Shown here: in pieces, positions 35,991 through 49,671 of the stretch
Layout: each line of letters opens with the position of its first letter
Numbering within the stretch: position 1 is the stretch's first letter
Assembly (NCBI GenBank): GCA_015680685.1
Contig: MNCI01010386.1
Span: 332,315 to 396,314 of the forward strand
From: Gnetum montanum
Lineage: Eukaryota; Streptophyta; Gnetopsida; Gnetales; Gnetaceae
Reading direction: 5' to 3'
DNA length: 64,000 nucleotides
Notes under the pieces: model-generated
Database searches by the model: none
The model's input: only the letters and a program-made list of their open reading frames with translations
Told to the model about the DNA's origin: nothing
Program-made: the position numbers and the translations under genes

Positions 35991-36960
35991 CAATGTGGAA
36001 AAATGGGGGAAGCCAATAAAACAACTTATGGATGCTCAAAACTACTAAAATTTGACATGGATCCATAGCCCTTAACCCGAGCAACTCCAAAAGGTAACCT
36101 GCATGGTCAATTGTGATCCAAATTGGCCTATATCTATGATTCTTACTTCTTCCATTTTGGAGTAAATTTTTCAACATGGAAACAAGGAGGAAAAGCTACT
36201 TTTCCACTTTTGGAGGCAAGATGGCACTCCTAGAAGCTAAAGATCAACTCCAAAGAAGCCTAGGACCTCACAACCTCAAGATTTTTCTTGTCTAACTTCA
36301 TTCCAAACTATAAAATTCATTCCCCCCATTCATCCATTTTTGGGTAACTTTCCAACATGGAAATAGGGTGGAAGACCTTAAGTACCCTCAATTGCCTTCA
36401 AACATGCCCAAAATTAGCTAGAAACTTGCAAAACCAAATCCTACAGTTCCAAGGGCCTATGAACTTGGTCAACATAGTTCAAAATTACTCTAAATTCATA
36501 AAATAAATGTTCCCATATTTTTCCATGTTGAGGATACTATGCCTAGCATGGAAAAAATTTGGGAAGCCATTTCGACACCTATTGACACTCAAAATGACCT
36601 CAACTTGTCTTAGAACGAAGATGAGAGATGCAAAAGTTCTAGATCTTGACTCTAGCTACTTGTTTGACCATATTTGATCTTATTTTTGCTTTGATTTTTG
36701 TTCTCTATGCTAAACCCCCTATTTTCCATGCTAGCTAGCATGGAAACAAGGGGGAAAGACTTTAGAACCTGCTTTCTAGCCTTTACACACCTCTAGAGTG
36801 CTCAATTTGAGGGATATGACCCTACGCTACCTTGGGAAGTTCTTGGAACCTCAATTTTGGACCTTTGAGCATCCCAAAACCTATTTTTTCTTAGTTTCCA
36901 TGCTGAGGATCCCTATTTCCATGCTAAGCTTAGCATGGAATCCTCAAAACACTTGATTTT
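35991..36960. repeat. Palindromic ~185-bp repeat array, right part
   Basis: Continuation of 23150-25089 after element C. About five units, including TTTTCCATGCTAGCTAGCAT near 36720 and CCATGCTAAGCTTAGCATGG near 36933. The first half-unit (CCCCAATGTGGAAAAATGGG) completes the inverted repeat cut by C at 25089. Confidence 0.7.
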
Positions 36961-37618
36961 TAGGTCCAAACAGCCCTAATTAATGCCTAAACTCATCTAA
37001 CAACATTTCAAGCTTAAAAAATGGTCCTCTAAGGCATAAAATTAGAAAATCCTAATCATTTTTAAATACTATTAGCCAAATTTTATCATATATAGCTTAT
37101 TTTGCCTGATTTTTGTCTTCCTACATAATTTTTTGGCTTGTTTTTAAACTTATGTTATCTTGTTGACCTTGTTAACCTTATATGACCTTTATACAGCCTT
37201 ATATGTTTATTGTTTGTCTTATTACAGCTCTATTTACCTTTATTTGATCTTTAAATGGTATCACATAGTGTGGTTTGACATTTCTCAACCATCATTTGAC
37301 ACCATATGACCATGGCATGCTAAGGCCTTAAATTGGCATCCTAGTCCACCAAGACTCTAAATTGATATCATGGCCTGCCAAGGCCTAAAATTGTTGAAAT
37401 TGTGGCCTTTATTGGTCATTTTTAGCGTATACTTCCCCTTATTTGACCTTTATGTGATCTTTGTTTCCCTCTATTTCACTTTTTTGAATTGACCTTATCT
37501 CATTGATGATCTTGGATGGCCTTGATTGCATTAGATTTACATGTGAATTATGGCACTTCAACATTAATTATGTGCTTTTACCCAAGTGCCACTTAATGTG
37601 CTTTTGGTTGACATGTAG
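36961..37618 (+). other. End of the element 2 intron with short hairpin array and splice acceptor
   Basis: AT-rich. At 37318-37400 three hairpin units occur, including AGTC/GACT around CACCAA and GGCC/GGCC around TGCCAA with tails like CTAAATTG. The interval ends with TTGACATGTAG|GATCAAAG at 37618/37619, the equivalent of the acceptor at 7829/7830, again on a codon boundary. Confidence 0.6.
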
Positions 37619-39050
37619 GATCAAAGTATGAGTACCTGGGAGCAAATTAGTTTACCTTTGTGTCTACATGGACCTCACAGTGATATTAAATGGTGTATCA
37701 ACCTTGATTACCTAGATCTTGAGCCTAAGAGTCTTGTAGATCACATAGCCTTAATAGAAAAACCTCTAGAATGGCCTAAAAACCTAGTCAAAACCCTTGA
37801 CATAGAAGTAGGAGACATAACTAAAGACTCTCTAGTTAAGGTTCTTGTCATAACACATAGTGGTAAGGAAAAAACCCTTAAACTAAGTTTCTCATTAAAG
37901 CCTCAATGTGCCCAATACATCACCAAAGTCTTACAAGACAACATTAATGCATTTACCTAGTTATATGAAGATATGCCAGGCCTAAACCTACATCTAGTCT
38001 AGCACAACATCATACTAGATCCTAGCATTAGAGTAGTTAAGCAAAAGGTGCACAAGATTAGACTTGATTTGGCCTTGCTAGTTCATGATGAAATCTCAAA
38101 GCTCTACCAAGTAGGTTTCATTAGGACTATCGATTACATAGAATGGATATCCAAAAAAGTGGTAGTTCCTAAGAAAAATGGGTGCATTTGTATTTACATT
38201 GATTTTCAAGACCTAAATAAAGCAACTATCACGGATGACTTCCCTTTACCTAGTATTGATTAACTTATCAATACTACAATTGAACATGCCTTGTTGTCCT
38301 TTATGGATGGATTCTTGGGATATAACAAAATTATGATCAACCTAGAGCACTAAGTTAGCATGACCTTGATGACCCCATGGGGTACTTTTTGTTATACCAT
38401 GATGCCCTTTGACCTTAAGAATGCTGGATCAACATACCAAAGAGCCATGACCTATATCTTTAGTGATTACATGTTAGGTTTTCTTAATGATTACATAGAT
38501 GACATGGCCATGAAGTCTAAGAGAGTCAATGGCCATACTAATGATCTAGATCTTGTTCTTAAATTATGCCTCAAGTACAAGCTTAGGCTCAATTCTAAGA
38601 AGTGTGTCTTCGATGTCAAGACTAATAAGATACTTGGCTTTGTGGTCTCTGAACTAGGGATACACGTAGATCTTGATAAGGTTAAGGCCATATCCAAATT
38701 GGCAGCACCTACCAACTTTAAATAGCTTTGGGGATTACAAGGTAGATTACAGTTTATTCATAGGTTTATCGCTAGGCTTATGAATAAGTTACAACCTATG
38801 CAACACCTGCTTAAGAAAGGAGTTCGCTATGAATGGATGGCTTAATGCCAAGAGGCCTTTGAAAACCTTAAGCAAAACTTGACAAAACTACTAACAATCT
38901 ATCCTCCACATGAGGGTAATTCGTTTTATGTTTATCTCACCATCTCTAATACATCCATTACATCCCTACTCTATCAAAAACGTGATGACAAGGTAGAAAT
39001 TCCTATATACTACCTTAGCCACATGTTAGTTGCTCATGAGACCTAATACA
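37619..39050 (+). pseudogene. pol: RT and Ty3-type RNase H remnant of element 2
   Basis: Homologous to 7830-9285 throughout. Readable motifs include VVVPKKNGCICIYIDFQDLN, MMPFDLKNAGSTYQRAMTYI and the catalytic DYIDDM stretch near 38490-38510 (YVDD in element 1). RNase H tail YYLSHMLVAHET near 39010. Several TAG/TAA codons and weak frame breaks. Confidence 0.85.
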
Positions 39051-39990
39051 TTGAGGTAGAAATGGAGACACTACCTCTTTAGAAGCCAATTCAATGTAAT
39101 TTACAAGGACAATGTACTTAGAAACATAATGACCAATGTCTACGAAAGTAGCCACATAGCCTAATGGAAGGCCATAACCATAGGGTTTAACCTCCATTAT
39201 GTATATCAATCGTCAACAAAAGATTAAGCTATAGCCTTACAACTCATAGTTTCACCCATTGATGACAAAGCAACCATAGATCCAGAGTTTCCTGATGAAC
39301 ACATTAACATAATTAGCCAAGTGCTTAAGGATTATGAGGTAGTCATGAACTTTGACAAAGCTTCAACCACCCACAGGGCTAGTGCTATTGCCATTGTAAC
39401 ATTCCCTTCTAGTGAAATCCAACCCTTTACTTATTGTTTTGGGTTCCCATGTACCAACAACATAGTAGAATATGAGGATTTGATTAGAGGGATAATAGTA
39501 GCTCATGCCCTAGGAATTAAATGCCTAGTCATCAAAGGCAATTCACAACTCATGGTTAGACAAGTAACTGAAGTCTATGCATGCAGAGCTAAGCATTTAC
39601 AACCTTACTATGACCTAGAAAAGTAGTTATTACAACAATTCATAGACGTTGATATCCAACACATACCTCAAAATGAAAACATCATAGTTGATGCAATTGC
39701 AAAATTAGCCCTTAGTGTGATGCTAAATGTGTTTAGCATGTTGCCCACCTTAAGTGTGGCGTGTGCTACTCCCATTACATAGAACATTAAGGATACCTTT
39801 GTGGCTGTCATTCATACTACCCCTCCCAAGGAGTGGTATGATAATATTTAATTTTACCTTATGCATGGTGAATCTTCACAATGCCTGACTACTACTTAGA
39901 AGGATGTCATACACAAGTGATTGAAGTAGTATGTCATCATAGGTGATAACACATTATGTTGATGATCCTATGATGGCATGCTCCTAAAGT
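39051..39990 (+). pseudogene. pol: Archaeal-type RNase H remnant of element 2
   Basis: A clear stretch at 39321-39626 reads MNFDKASTTHRASAIAI, NNIVEYEDLIRG and KGNSQLMVRQVTEVYA, the counterparts of the element 1 domain. Asparagine replaces aspartate in KGNS and lysine replaces glycine in FDKAS, so catalysis is lost. Stops follow. Confidence 0.78.
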
Positions 39991-41043
39991 GCTTAGGTAA
40001 AACTAAAGCTAGAATATTCCTAGAGGAGGTTCACGAGAATGTTTGTGGAGGGCATATAGGACCTAGAGCCATTGTTGCTAAGATTATATGGTTAGGCTAC
40101 TATTAGTCCCATATGGAGAATTAATTCCTGTAAAAGGTTAAGCAATGGGACACATGCCAATGATATAGCAACCTAATACATGTATCGCCAACTAAGTTAC
40201 ATATAACCCAAATAACATGGCCATTTCAATGATGGGGGTTAGATATCACTGGACCCATAATTCCTAAGTCTTTTATAGGACATAGCTTGATCATCACCAT
40301 AATAGAATACTTTACCAACTGGATTAAGGCTATTCCCCTAAGATAGACCACATTTGAACAAGTTTGCAAATTTATCCTAGATAACATTGTAGCTCATTTT
40401 GGCATACCCATGATCATAGTTATAGACAGCAAACCTTAATTCAATAGCCATGAAACCAAGGATGTTTTTCACAACCTAGGCATTAAGCATTCTTTCTGGT
40501 CACCTTACTACCCTCAAGCTAATGGACAGGAAAAAGTAATCAACAAGGCTATCATCAACTTGCTTAAGAATATGATCAACAAAAACAAGCAAAAGTGGGC
40601 ATACAAAACAACCTAACACATGAAAATCAACATTATCCCTTATAGCCTTGCTTATGGTTCTAAAGCTCTTTTGCCTCTTGAATTGTAGGTTCCATCACTC
40701 TGAGTAACCTTAACCAACTTTATTAATGATGAGCAAAATAAGAAGTTACAGACACCAGCATTGGATTTGGTGGAGGAGTAGCATATGCAAGCACTTGCTT
40801 ACATCAAGAAATATTAATAGAAGCAAAAGCAACAACATCACCATGACATGACCATGCATAAGATCAAGGAGGGGGACCTAGTCCTCAAGATCATTCGTGA
40901 GCATGCGGAAAAATTTTCATTCAACTAGGAACGGTCCTTCCTTGTCACCAGAGCCTACAGGAAAGGAGCATTCAAAATAGCCAACATGGATGGAAAGGAG
41001 CTAGCCAATCTAGTCAACCATTCCTATCTAAATCCATACTAAA
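39991..41043 (+). pseudogene. pol: Integrase remnant of element 2
   Basis: Aligns with element 1 integrase: zinc-module residues (HENVCGGH near 40030), WGLDITGPI near 40235, a DDE segment with decayed DNGPQ and PQANGQ near 40510, and the tail near 40860-41030 ending NHSYLNPY. Many stops. Confidence 0.78.
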
Positions 41044-41299
41044 TGTAGTCAATGATCATCAATAACTAAGATTGCTTTCAAATGGTCCGCTATGGCCTTA
41101 AACTAGCAACATGGCCTACCAAGGCCTTAAATTGGTACCATGGTCCACCATGTCCTTAAACTAGTGACCTTGGTGACCTGGATAGCCTAATTCTCATGTG
41201 ACCTATATGCATTGTAGCATTATCTTATGCAGTGGTGCTTTGTATTCTTTGTCGATGTCTCTTAGGTCAATCCTCCAGACACCAACAAAGAGGAACCAT
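41044..41299 (+). repeat. Hairpin array B and polypurine tract of element 2
   Basis: Three hairpin units at 41085-41165, for example GGCC/GGCC around TACCAA followed by TTAAATTGG. The tract CAACAAAGAGGAACCAT (41283-41299) directly precedes the LTR start TGAAACACA. It matches the tracts of C and 3. Confidence 0.65.
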
Positions 41300-42035
41300 T
41301 GAAACACAATAAAAAATTTGCATGTTATAACCAATGTTCATCATGTAGCTTTTACACCATGAAATATGAGGTAAAGTTTCATTGTAAATGTGAAAATTTT
41401 AATCCATAATGGGCAATTTCACATACTATATACTTTTGGGGCTGAAAAATGCCTCATAAGTAGTTTAACCCTCATTCCCCAAGTGAAAAAGACATCTAGT
41501 ATCTATATTTGTGCTTTTTTGGGAGGGGCGTGAGGGAGGTCAAAAATGCCTTTTAGAATATCAAAAAAGGTAATTTGATGGGTTTTATGGGGGGAGGGGG
41601 ATATACATTTTTCTACATTGGAAACACATGTAAGGAGGTAGATCTCACCTACCCCTAGCATGGAAGGATGGGGTATTTGGAAACTTTCTACCCTTAAATG
41701 TGGAGATCACATGCATAGCTTGTAAACTTTCCCCCATTAATGTGGAAGTTTTCCCCAACCTAAAAACGTCCCCCTATCCTTGAAACTTTCATCCCAACCT
41801 GGAAACTCTACCCCCTCAATATGAAAGTTTCCTCCAATGTGGAGGCTTCATTCCCAACATGGAAAATTCAATCCCCCAACATGGAAGCCACAAAATCAAA
41901 AATTCATCACTTCATACACTTCAACATTGACCAACCACTTCAATGAGCATGGTGGAGAGTTTAGCATGGAAGGTGTGCCCTAGTTACTATTTATAATAAA
42001 TGGAATGGCCATGGGGAAAAGCACTTACTATGTAT
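41300..42035 (+). repeat. 3' LTR of element 2, first part
   Basis: Starts TGAAACACAATA after the polypurine tract. It is interrupted at 42035 by element 3; the last five bases TGTAT are duplicated at 51445-51449. It contains repeats with AACATGGAA near 41700-41890, like the palindromic array units. Confidence 0.7.
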
Positions 42036-43929
42036 TATAACGATTGAAAATGTTGGTGGTTGGAATCACCAAGGGGTCAATGGATGCATAGCCTTAACCC
42101 TACTTCCATGGGAGGGCCTTGTTGGAAACAGAGGTGGAGCACCCTAAATAGTCTTGTCAATCAAATAGGAACTTTGCCACTTGCAACTGGGGTAGTGGAT
42201 GCAACCAAGGGGTGGTGTGGTTAGCCAAAGTGCAAATGCAAGTGACATGAAATGGTACTAAGTGTTAAAGAAGTGCTTCATGATGCTAAGTGTAGAGCAT
42301 AGCCGTGGAATGGGGGTGAACGTAGCTAAGGGTTCTAACTAAAATGAGGGTGTCAACTTGTGGAGAATACTGTCCAAGTGCAATATAGCATGATGATGCA
42401 TGAAAAAGTGTAAAAAGATGCAAGAAAAATGTAAGAAAATTCTAGAAACAAGAGAGAGAAATGGAACACCACCCCAAACGGGAGCGTAGTTAACTCCAAA
42501 AGGGTCTTAGAAGATACATAGTGTACAACAAGTGTAGTGGGAGTATAGTCACAGTCTTGGTGGTGTTAGGATGTGAAGTCTAGTGCTTGCCATGATGAAC
42601 TGTGCCTGCCAAGTTGGCCATCTTAGTGTACCATGCTGTGTTTTGCAAAGCTACAATGAGGCTACAATGTACCATGTGGTGCAAGGCTGCAATGTACCAT
42701 GTGATGTAGGGCTACAATGTTACAGGGCTACGGTGTACCATGTGATGCAAGGCTACAACGGGGCTATGGTGTACCATGCAGTGCAAGGCTACAATAGGGT
42801 CATGGTGTACTGTGCAATGTAGGGTTTCAATAAGGCCATGGTGTACTGTGCGGTGTAGGGATACAATGGGGCTATAGTGTACCATGAGATGCAAGGTTGC
42901 AATGGGACAATGGTGTACCATGTGGTGTAGGGTTGCAATGGGACCACAATGTACCATGAAGTGTAGCTATGCCTCTCTACCAATGTGGTGTGCTTTGGAT
43001 CTCATTCACCCATGAAGCTAAGTGCCAAGATGCCAAAATGCCAAATGTCAAATGAAAGTGCCAATTGCCAACCTAGTAAAAATGGAAGCCAACCCCTAAA
43101 AAATTTAGGCATAGGGGTATTTATAGGGCTAGGTTTAACTCAAAATGTGGATAAGGTGCCATGTGGTAGTGCGGTAGGTGGGACTATGAGAAAAATTCAA
43201 AAAAATTTCTAAGTCCAAAGGTGACCGAAAAAAGTTCAAAAAATTTTCTAACTTTGGTTGCTACACTCGCCCTATGTTACATGTAGGACACAAGATGCTA
43301 CCCAGAGATAGGGCATAGCATGGACACTTGGAAGAATTTGGTAAAAAATGTAGTCCTTGTTCTTGCTATGTTAGCTATGCTATAGAGCATAGCAAGGGCA
43401 ATGGGAGCATAGCACAACACTTCGAAAAATTTCTACATCTTGATACAGGTACACCATGTTACGCGCAAGACAAGTAACTCAATGGTTAGAATTTTTTTTG
43501 TAAAATTGGTGTCTCGTGCTACCTATGATAGCTATGATCTAGAGCATAACAAGGGCAATAGGAACATAGCACAACACTTAGAAAAATTTCTGTAGCTTAC
43601 TACACTTGCCTCATATTATGCGTGAGATGTGTAACTTAGTAGTTAAAATTTTTTTTGCAAAACTAGTATCTTGTGCTAGCTATGCTAGCTACGCTCTAGA
43701 GCATAGTAGAGGCAATGGTAGCACAACACTTAGAAAATTTCTATAGCTTACTATGCTTACCTCATGTTACGCATGGGACACATAACTCAGCAGTTAGAAA
43801 AAATTTTGCAAAAGTAGTTGGAGCTAACTACATTCAACACTTAGAAAAATTTGGACAAAGTGCCACCATCTTAACACTTAGCCAAATTTGTAGTCAAGAC
43901 ATCGAGACCCAAATTTTTTTGGTGTTTCA
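42036..43929 (-). repeat. 3' LTR of element 3 (left copy)
   Basis: Ends TGAAACACC on the sense strand; the other terminus is TTATA (decayed TACA). TATAAATA at 43118-43125. It contains a minisatellite of about 38 bp (42595-42970: GGGCTACAATG...GTACCATG) and about 3.5 repeats of roughly 180 bp (43240-43870), each with a near-palindrome centred on CTCTAGAG and an AGCACAACACTTAGAAAA segment. Confidence 0.85.
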
Positions 43930-45054
43930 ATGGCTCCTCTTTGTTGACATCTAGAGGAGTGGCCTAAGAGACGTTGATAAAGAATTGCAAAACATCACAA
44001 TAGACGTGGAACCAACATCACTCACTAGTGCTAGATCAGGTGTCATTCCACCATGTTCAAGAGTGTTGTAGATGAGGATATGTTGGGGCAAAGTGTGAAG
44101 GTAATGTGCTAGGAAGATGAAATGTAAGTGTATCCTAATGCAAGATGCAAAGTTAGCATGGCATGAAATGGCTTGCCCCTAAAACATTGACCTCTCATCA
44201 AAGTGCTCATGAGAGAGTCAAAGTTGATCCAAGGCTAGGTCAATTGTGAAGATGTAGCATTGTCAATTTGCTTGGGGATGTGCTTTTCCCCATTCTCTTT
44301 TTTATTTTTATTTTTCACTTCTTTCTTTTTTCTATGAAGCGAACCCCCATGACGTTCGACTTACCATTGAATGCTAGCTGCAAGGTGTGGGCCATCGAGT
44401 AGATGGTCTTTGCTTTGATGTAATCATGTCACATCTATAGGATAGGTGTTTCCTCCCTAGGATGAGTTGTGTTATATCTTCTTGGGCCTTGACCAACCAA
44501 TAGAGGATCCCCATGGGACAAGTTGTGTTCTATCCACCATGGGTGCTATGGTTGATGTAGCATAATGCCATATGTATCACAATGTGTATGCATCATAGGG
44601 ATGTACGATTGTGAGTATGCAAGGGATGAGAGGCTATTGGGATGAAGGAGTGGATGTGCATAGGCTATACTAGGATGAGGGGGATGTGCACTCTTGCGTG
44701 GCTTAACGAGTCCAATCATGCACATTGGCATGATGTGGTGACTTGCTGCTATGATGAGATGCATCTCTACATGACCGCCTTTGAGACTTTGTCCTACAAA
44801 CGTAACTTTGAAAAGACAAGAAAACCACACAACATGAATGTATATGCAAATGCTAGATGTGAAGATGCTGCAAGTGCTAGATGCAAAGATGCTACAAATG
44901 CATCAAATGTTGTGCTAGTTGCAAGTGCTTAGGAAGCCAATGAAAGTGTCAGGGTGATAATGTTGGAAGTCCTCCAAAGGCTGCACTAATGATAGGTGCT
45001 CCAAAAGATTAATAGAATGGTGGGAGGCAATGATGCTGCAAGTGCGTGAACGTT
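43930..45054 (-). other. Non-coding 3' internal region of element 3
   Basis: Sense-strand purine tract CAACAAAGAGGAGCCAT (43930-43946) next to the LTR. The rest is homologous in part to 27563-28800 of element C. No gene. Confidence 0.5.
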
Positions 45055-45595
45055 TAAGGTCTTAGCAGACTATGGAGTGCTAATTTATAGTCTTAGTAGA
45101 CCATTGTGTGCTATTTTAATGTTGTAGTAGATGAGCTATTATGCTAGTTTAATGTCATGACCCAAGGATGATCTATGCTAATTTATAGTCATAGTGGGCT
45201 ACTACACTAGTTTATAATCACAACAGACTATTGCACTAGTTTATAGTCATAGCGAACTATTCGTACCATGCTTGTATGAGGTGTAATGCTACATGCGTAG
45301 TCATGCTATGTGCCTACAAGAGCCTACAAAAATCAACTAGAAAAACAATATCAAGTGACACCTATTGTAAATAGAGTTAAAATGCACAACTAAAAGGAAA
45401 ACAATGTGAAGGATGATATTTTTAGGCCATTCTAGGCCATAGTAGTAGCTTAAGAGCATTTTGAACCATTAATGATAGTTTGAGGTCATTCCAAGCTATG
45501 TGCTAGTTTAAGGCTTTTTCAGGCCACAACAATAGTTTAAGGCCATCTTGGACCATTGCTAGTTTAAGGCCTTTTTGAGCCATGTGTTTTTGTAG
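45055..45595 (-). repeat. Hairpin repeat array of element 3
   Basis: About twelve decayed units on the sense strand, visible on the plus strand as AGTTTATAGTC..., AGTTTAAGGCC... and GCTAGTTTA segments. Stems such as GGCC around TTTTCA are kept in several units. Same place as in element C. Confidence 0.65.
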
Positions 45596-45849
45596 TTTTA
45601 TGATTTTTTTTATTTTTATGTGTTTTTGATGTTTTTCAAATACAATGTGTAAGCTAAGTGGATGGATGTGTAAACAAAGTAGAAATGCATAAACAAAGCA
45701 AAGCAGTGTATAAAGTAGGCAAGCAGGTGAAATGTAAATGCATGAACAAATGTAATGCAAGCAAAAACCAAAAATGCATGACCCATGGAAGCAAGGGGTA
45801 AACAGGTGCTTAGCACATTTTTGGCCAAGGGAAAGTCTTATTCATGTAG

Positions 45850-46430
45850 TTTCTTTTCAATTGGGCATGGATTAGGGGGAATGCAAGGCTTAGAATCCTC
45901 TAGGAGGCTATTGGCTTCAACCACTCATTTGGGTGTGTTAGCATTAGGCATTGCATTGGTTGCCATAGGTGTACCACCAAGAAACTCCACCTTGGACACT
46001 TTCTCCAAGTCTATGTTGTGGGTAGCTAGAGGAGGGATGTTATCACTATGGATGATAACTTGACCACCTTCATATGGAAGGTGGATTTCTTAATGGATGG
46101 GAGAGGAGATAGAACATAGTTGGGCTAGCCAAGGCCTGCCCAAGATCAGGTTGAAGCCTAGCATCACCTCTACGATAGTGAAATCTACACTGGTGGGGAA
46201 TTGCTCTTGTACCATGAAGGCTAATTTAATTGTACCCATGATGGTGATGCATGATCTGTTGAAGGATTTTAGACACACAATTTTGGTTGGCCTAATTTCA
46301 TCTACTAGGCCTAGATTGTCGATGATGGAGTACAAGACTACATTTGTTATTGCACCATCATCAACATGAACTCTATAGATCATGCACTGCCCAACACATA
46401 TGCTAATGGACAATGGAGCTATAGTGACCT
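45850..46430 (-). pseudogene. pro: Protease remnant of element 3
   Basis: The frame 46413-46090 reads YRVHVDDGAITNVVLYSIID, then QFPTSVDF and NLILGRPWLAQL, matching the other proteases. It keeps the D-D-G-A active-site form seen in element 1. A stop at 46090 precedes the conserved HLPYEGG-like continuation to about 45990. Confidence 0.75.
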
Positions 46431-46439
46431 CCCCTCATT

Positions 46440-49110
46440 CAGGGTTGACCTTAGCTACATCATGGTGAAATGCTAGGGATGTTAAACCCAATTCCTATGG
46501 TGCAAGGGGTAGCATCATTGCACAGATGATGTTCTAATCTACAAGGATGTCCTCCATAATAGAAATGGAGACCAACACCTAGGCTAATGTTTGGAGTTGA
46601 GTAGATGAGGTTATTACTAGGTGGTACAAGCTCAACATTTTATTCTTTTACTTAAGCATTTATTTCACTTGGGTTAGTGAAGCTATGAAGTCCTTGTCAT
46701 AAGTCATTGTGCTAGCCTTGACTTCCTTTATGTGACTTGAGAGAAGGATCTCTCATGGAGAGAACTTGGGCTTGGATTGCTTAGCTTGCTTAGGGATAGG
46801 GGTCCTAGTGTTCAGTTGTTGCTTTCTATTTTTGGCCTTTGCTTCAGCCATGAGGGTTGCAAGGTGCTCATTTGTCCTCTTACATTGCCATTTGGTAAGC
46901 CTACCTGGGTTGTTAGTGGGATCAACCCTTGAAGAAGGAGAGGTCAAGATGTTTCCCACTATTGGGCTTCAGGTAGGTGAGGGGCCATCATGTTGTGGCA
47001 CCCTTATGATAAACAATGGTTTAGGAGTTGTTGCAGGGCCAACTTATTATGACACCTTGATAACAAAAGGTTTCTTAGCAGTTGTTGTTGCTACATCATG
47101 CCATTTTAACATTTTAGCATAAGGTTGGTTTGGTTGTCAGTTTAACATCTTATCAGATGATTACTGTGGTACCTTGACCACGAAGGATGTTGTGGGTGCC
47201 TGAGGTGACATTTTGGTAACAAAGGAGGGCCTCTTTCTTGTGGAGGTTGAGGGGATCCTTGCCTTACTAGGAGACACACGGATCACAAAAGGTTGTTACA
47301 TAGGTTTAGACTTGCCACCTATACTGATGGAGTTTATGACATAGGGGAATCATTTGCATTGGATTGGCTCACTACATCGATCACAAATTGGTCCCATTCT
47401 ATCATTCTTTGTAGGTCATCCTACAAAGCGTGACCATTGTTCGTACTATTATCAAACATCTAGTGGTAATGATAGTATTGGTCAAGCTTGAAACATTGTG
47501 GGACTGGGGGCTCATTTGGTACTGTTAAGGTGGGGTTCCTCAATAGCTCACAATACTTATCATGTTTTTGGTGGGCAATCTCTAATATGTGTTTGTATTG
47601 GATTCACTCAGCTTTTAGGAGTTGCTCCAGTAGTTTAGAGGATTCCATCAGTAACGGTGTATACTTTGAGTAATCCTTGCACTCAAAGTTGGGCCTTGGA
47701 GCAACCCCTATCAATGTAAGCAAGTTGGCACCTAAATTCATAGCTTTGTGAGCTAGGACCTTGGGCTACTTAACCATCAAGCCTTGGCTGGTTTCTTTTG
47801 TGCTTATGGCCACTATTGCCACTATTGAGTTTTTCTTGCATACATGTTGGATTCTGTAGGCCACGTAGGCTAGGTCATTACTAGCTTGCACTGCCTCCTC
47901 TATGCCCCTCATTTGGGCAAAGGCTTAGCTAAGAGACTTTAGGGCTAGGTAATATAGTTTGGACTTGATGAAGTCATTCACTGCACCCTTGAAGATGGCT
48001 AGTAGGTGCATCTCTACTAGGGGTTGATGCATTTCACTCAATGCAACATTCCAATGTTGGAGGAATTTTGGCATAAGCTCTAAGGACCCTTGCTTGACTT
48101 GCATGAGTTGGTTCAGGGTTGCTTCAAGCTTTAGGTTGTACCTAAAGTGTGTCACAAACTAGCTTATGAGATCCTTCAAAGAAGAGATCGAGGCCTTAGG
48201 TAGCATGTGATACTAGTCTAAGGCCTTGCCAATGAGTGACATGGGGAACATGCACATGATGGCATATGGCTAGGCTTGAAAGAGTAGGCACTCAAATCAA
48301 AATGTGACCAAGTGTGCATTGCGGTCTCCTTTACCATTATACTTGGTGAGTTGAGGCAGCTACACCCTAGTTGGGAGAGTTAGGGGTGGGATTGTAGGAC
48401 TTATGGGATCAACCCAGTAAAAGTCCACCACGTCGATGGTTTTAGAGGAGGCAACTTTGAGTTGGTTGATCTCCTCTATCAAACTTTCGATTAGTTGATG
48501 TGTTGGCTGAGGGATGGGCATAGTGACCAAGGTGGGCTACACACAAGTGGGTTGGATGGACATTGTGGGCACTAATGAGACAAGTGGGATGTAGGATGTT
48601 TGAATCATCTAGGGCTAGGAGGTGGCCCTTGCATGAGCATAGGGTTGGGAAAATGGAGTGGTCACCATCTTGGAGAGGATGGATGGACTGAATCGAGGAG
48701 GGGTTATACTAGGGAGCAGTTGTTGGAAGACAACATATAGGGCGCTCTGGCATTTAAAGAAGGCTTCAAACCCATCTTCTTCCTTCTATGAGGCTTCCTC
48801 ATAGGTTGTCCCTACATCATGCTCATTTGCACATATGAGTTGGAATAACAGCTGGTGGTAGGACTCTGTGAGTAAGATTATGTCGAACAAGGAGGGTTTG
48901 TACTCCCATCCATCCTAGTGGACTTGTTCATAGTTCTATTTTTCCTCCAAGTCAAGGCAATCCATTGGTAATCCTACTTGAATTTTGGCACAAAAAATTG
49001 TATTATTCATGGCTTAACGTAGCATGCTTTGGGTGGATTATGGTGTCAAATGTGTTGGACACCGATGTGGAAGGTTGATCTCGATTCATGCTCATAGATC
49101 CAATTGTGAG
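46440..49110 (-). pseudogene. gag: gag remnant of element 3
   Basis: Colinear with gag of element C: an N-terminal region near 49100-48800, a capsid region at 48155-47925 (MTHFRYNLKLEATLNQLMQV and FKGAVNDFIKSKLYYLALKS), a decayed zinc motif near 47480-47380 and the charged C-terminal helix near 46880-46750. Broken by many stops. Confidence 0.75.
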
Positions 49111-49648
49111 AGTTGTTATTCGCAAAAAAGTTAGCTAACTTTGAAAACTACAGAAAAATGACTAATTCCACTAGTAGTAGAAAAATAACTAAGTATAAAA
49201 ATGTAGAAAAGTGGCTAAGTGTAAAAATGTAGAAAAATGTCTAAGTATGAAAACTGAAAAAAATTGACTAAGTGTAAAACTATAGAAAATTGGCCAAGTA
49301 TGAAGTTGTGAAAATTTAGCTAAGTATGAAAATGCAGAAAAAAAATACTAAGTATGAAAATGCAAAAAAAATAATATGTATGAAAATGCAGAAAAAATGC
49401 TAAATATGGAAAGAAAAATGCTAACTATGAAAGTTGTTAAAAATGGCTAACTTTGGTGCTACATTCATTATGCTAGAGCTAGCTATGCTCTTGTAAGCAC
49501 CCAAAATTTTGGTTAAGTGCCAAAGATGTGCTTTGGCTTTTGTCCACTAGGGTTCCAAGGGAATCAATGATGGGGTCCAGTCTACACCAACCGATGGTGG
49601 AGAGAGCACATGGAACAACAATCAAAAAATGCATAAGGTAATGGAGAG

Positions 49649-49666
49649 GCCCTCCTTCTAGCACAA
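49649..49666 (-). promoter_or_regulatory. Primer-binding site of element 3
   Basis: GGCCCTCCTTCTAGCACA on the plus strand. It corresponds to the element C site, with decay at the first bases (TGTGC instead of TGGTGC). Confidence 0.55.
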
Positions 49667-49671
49667 AAAAC

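Noticed and set aside
42583-42983. Frames on both strands rich in H, Y and V, also 50242-50475
   Set aside because: Translation of the ~38-bp minisatellite in the LTR.
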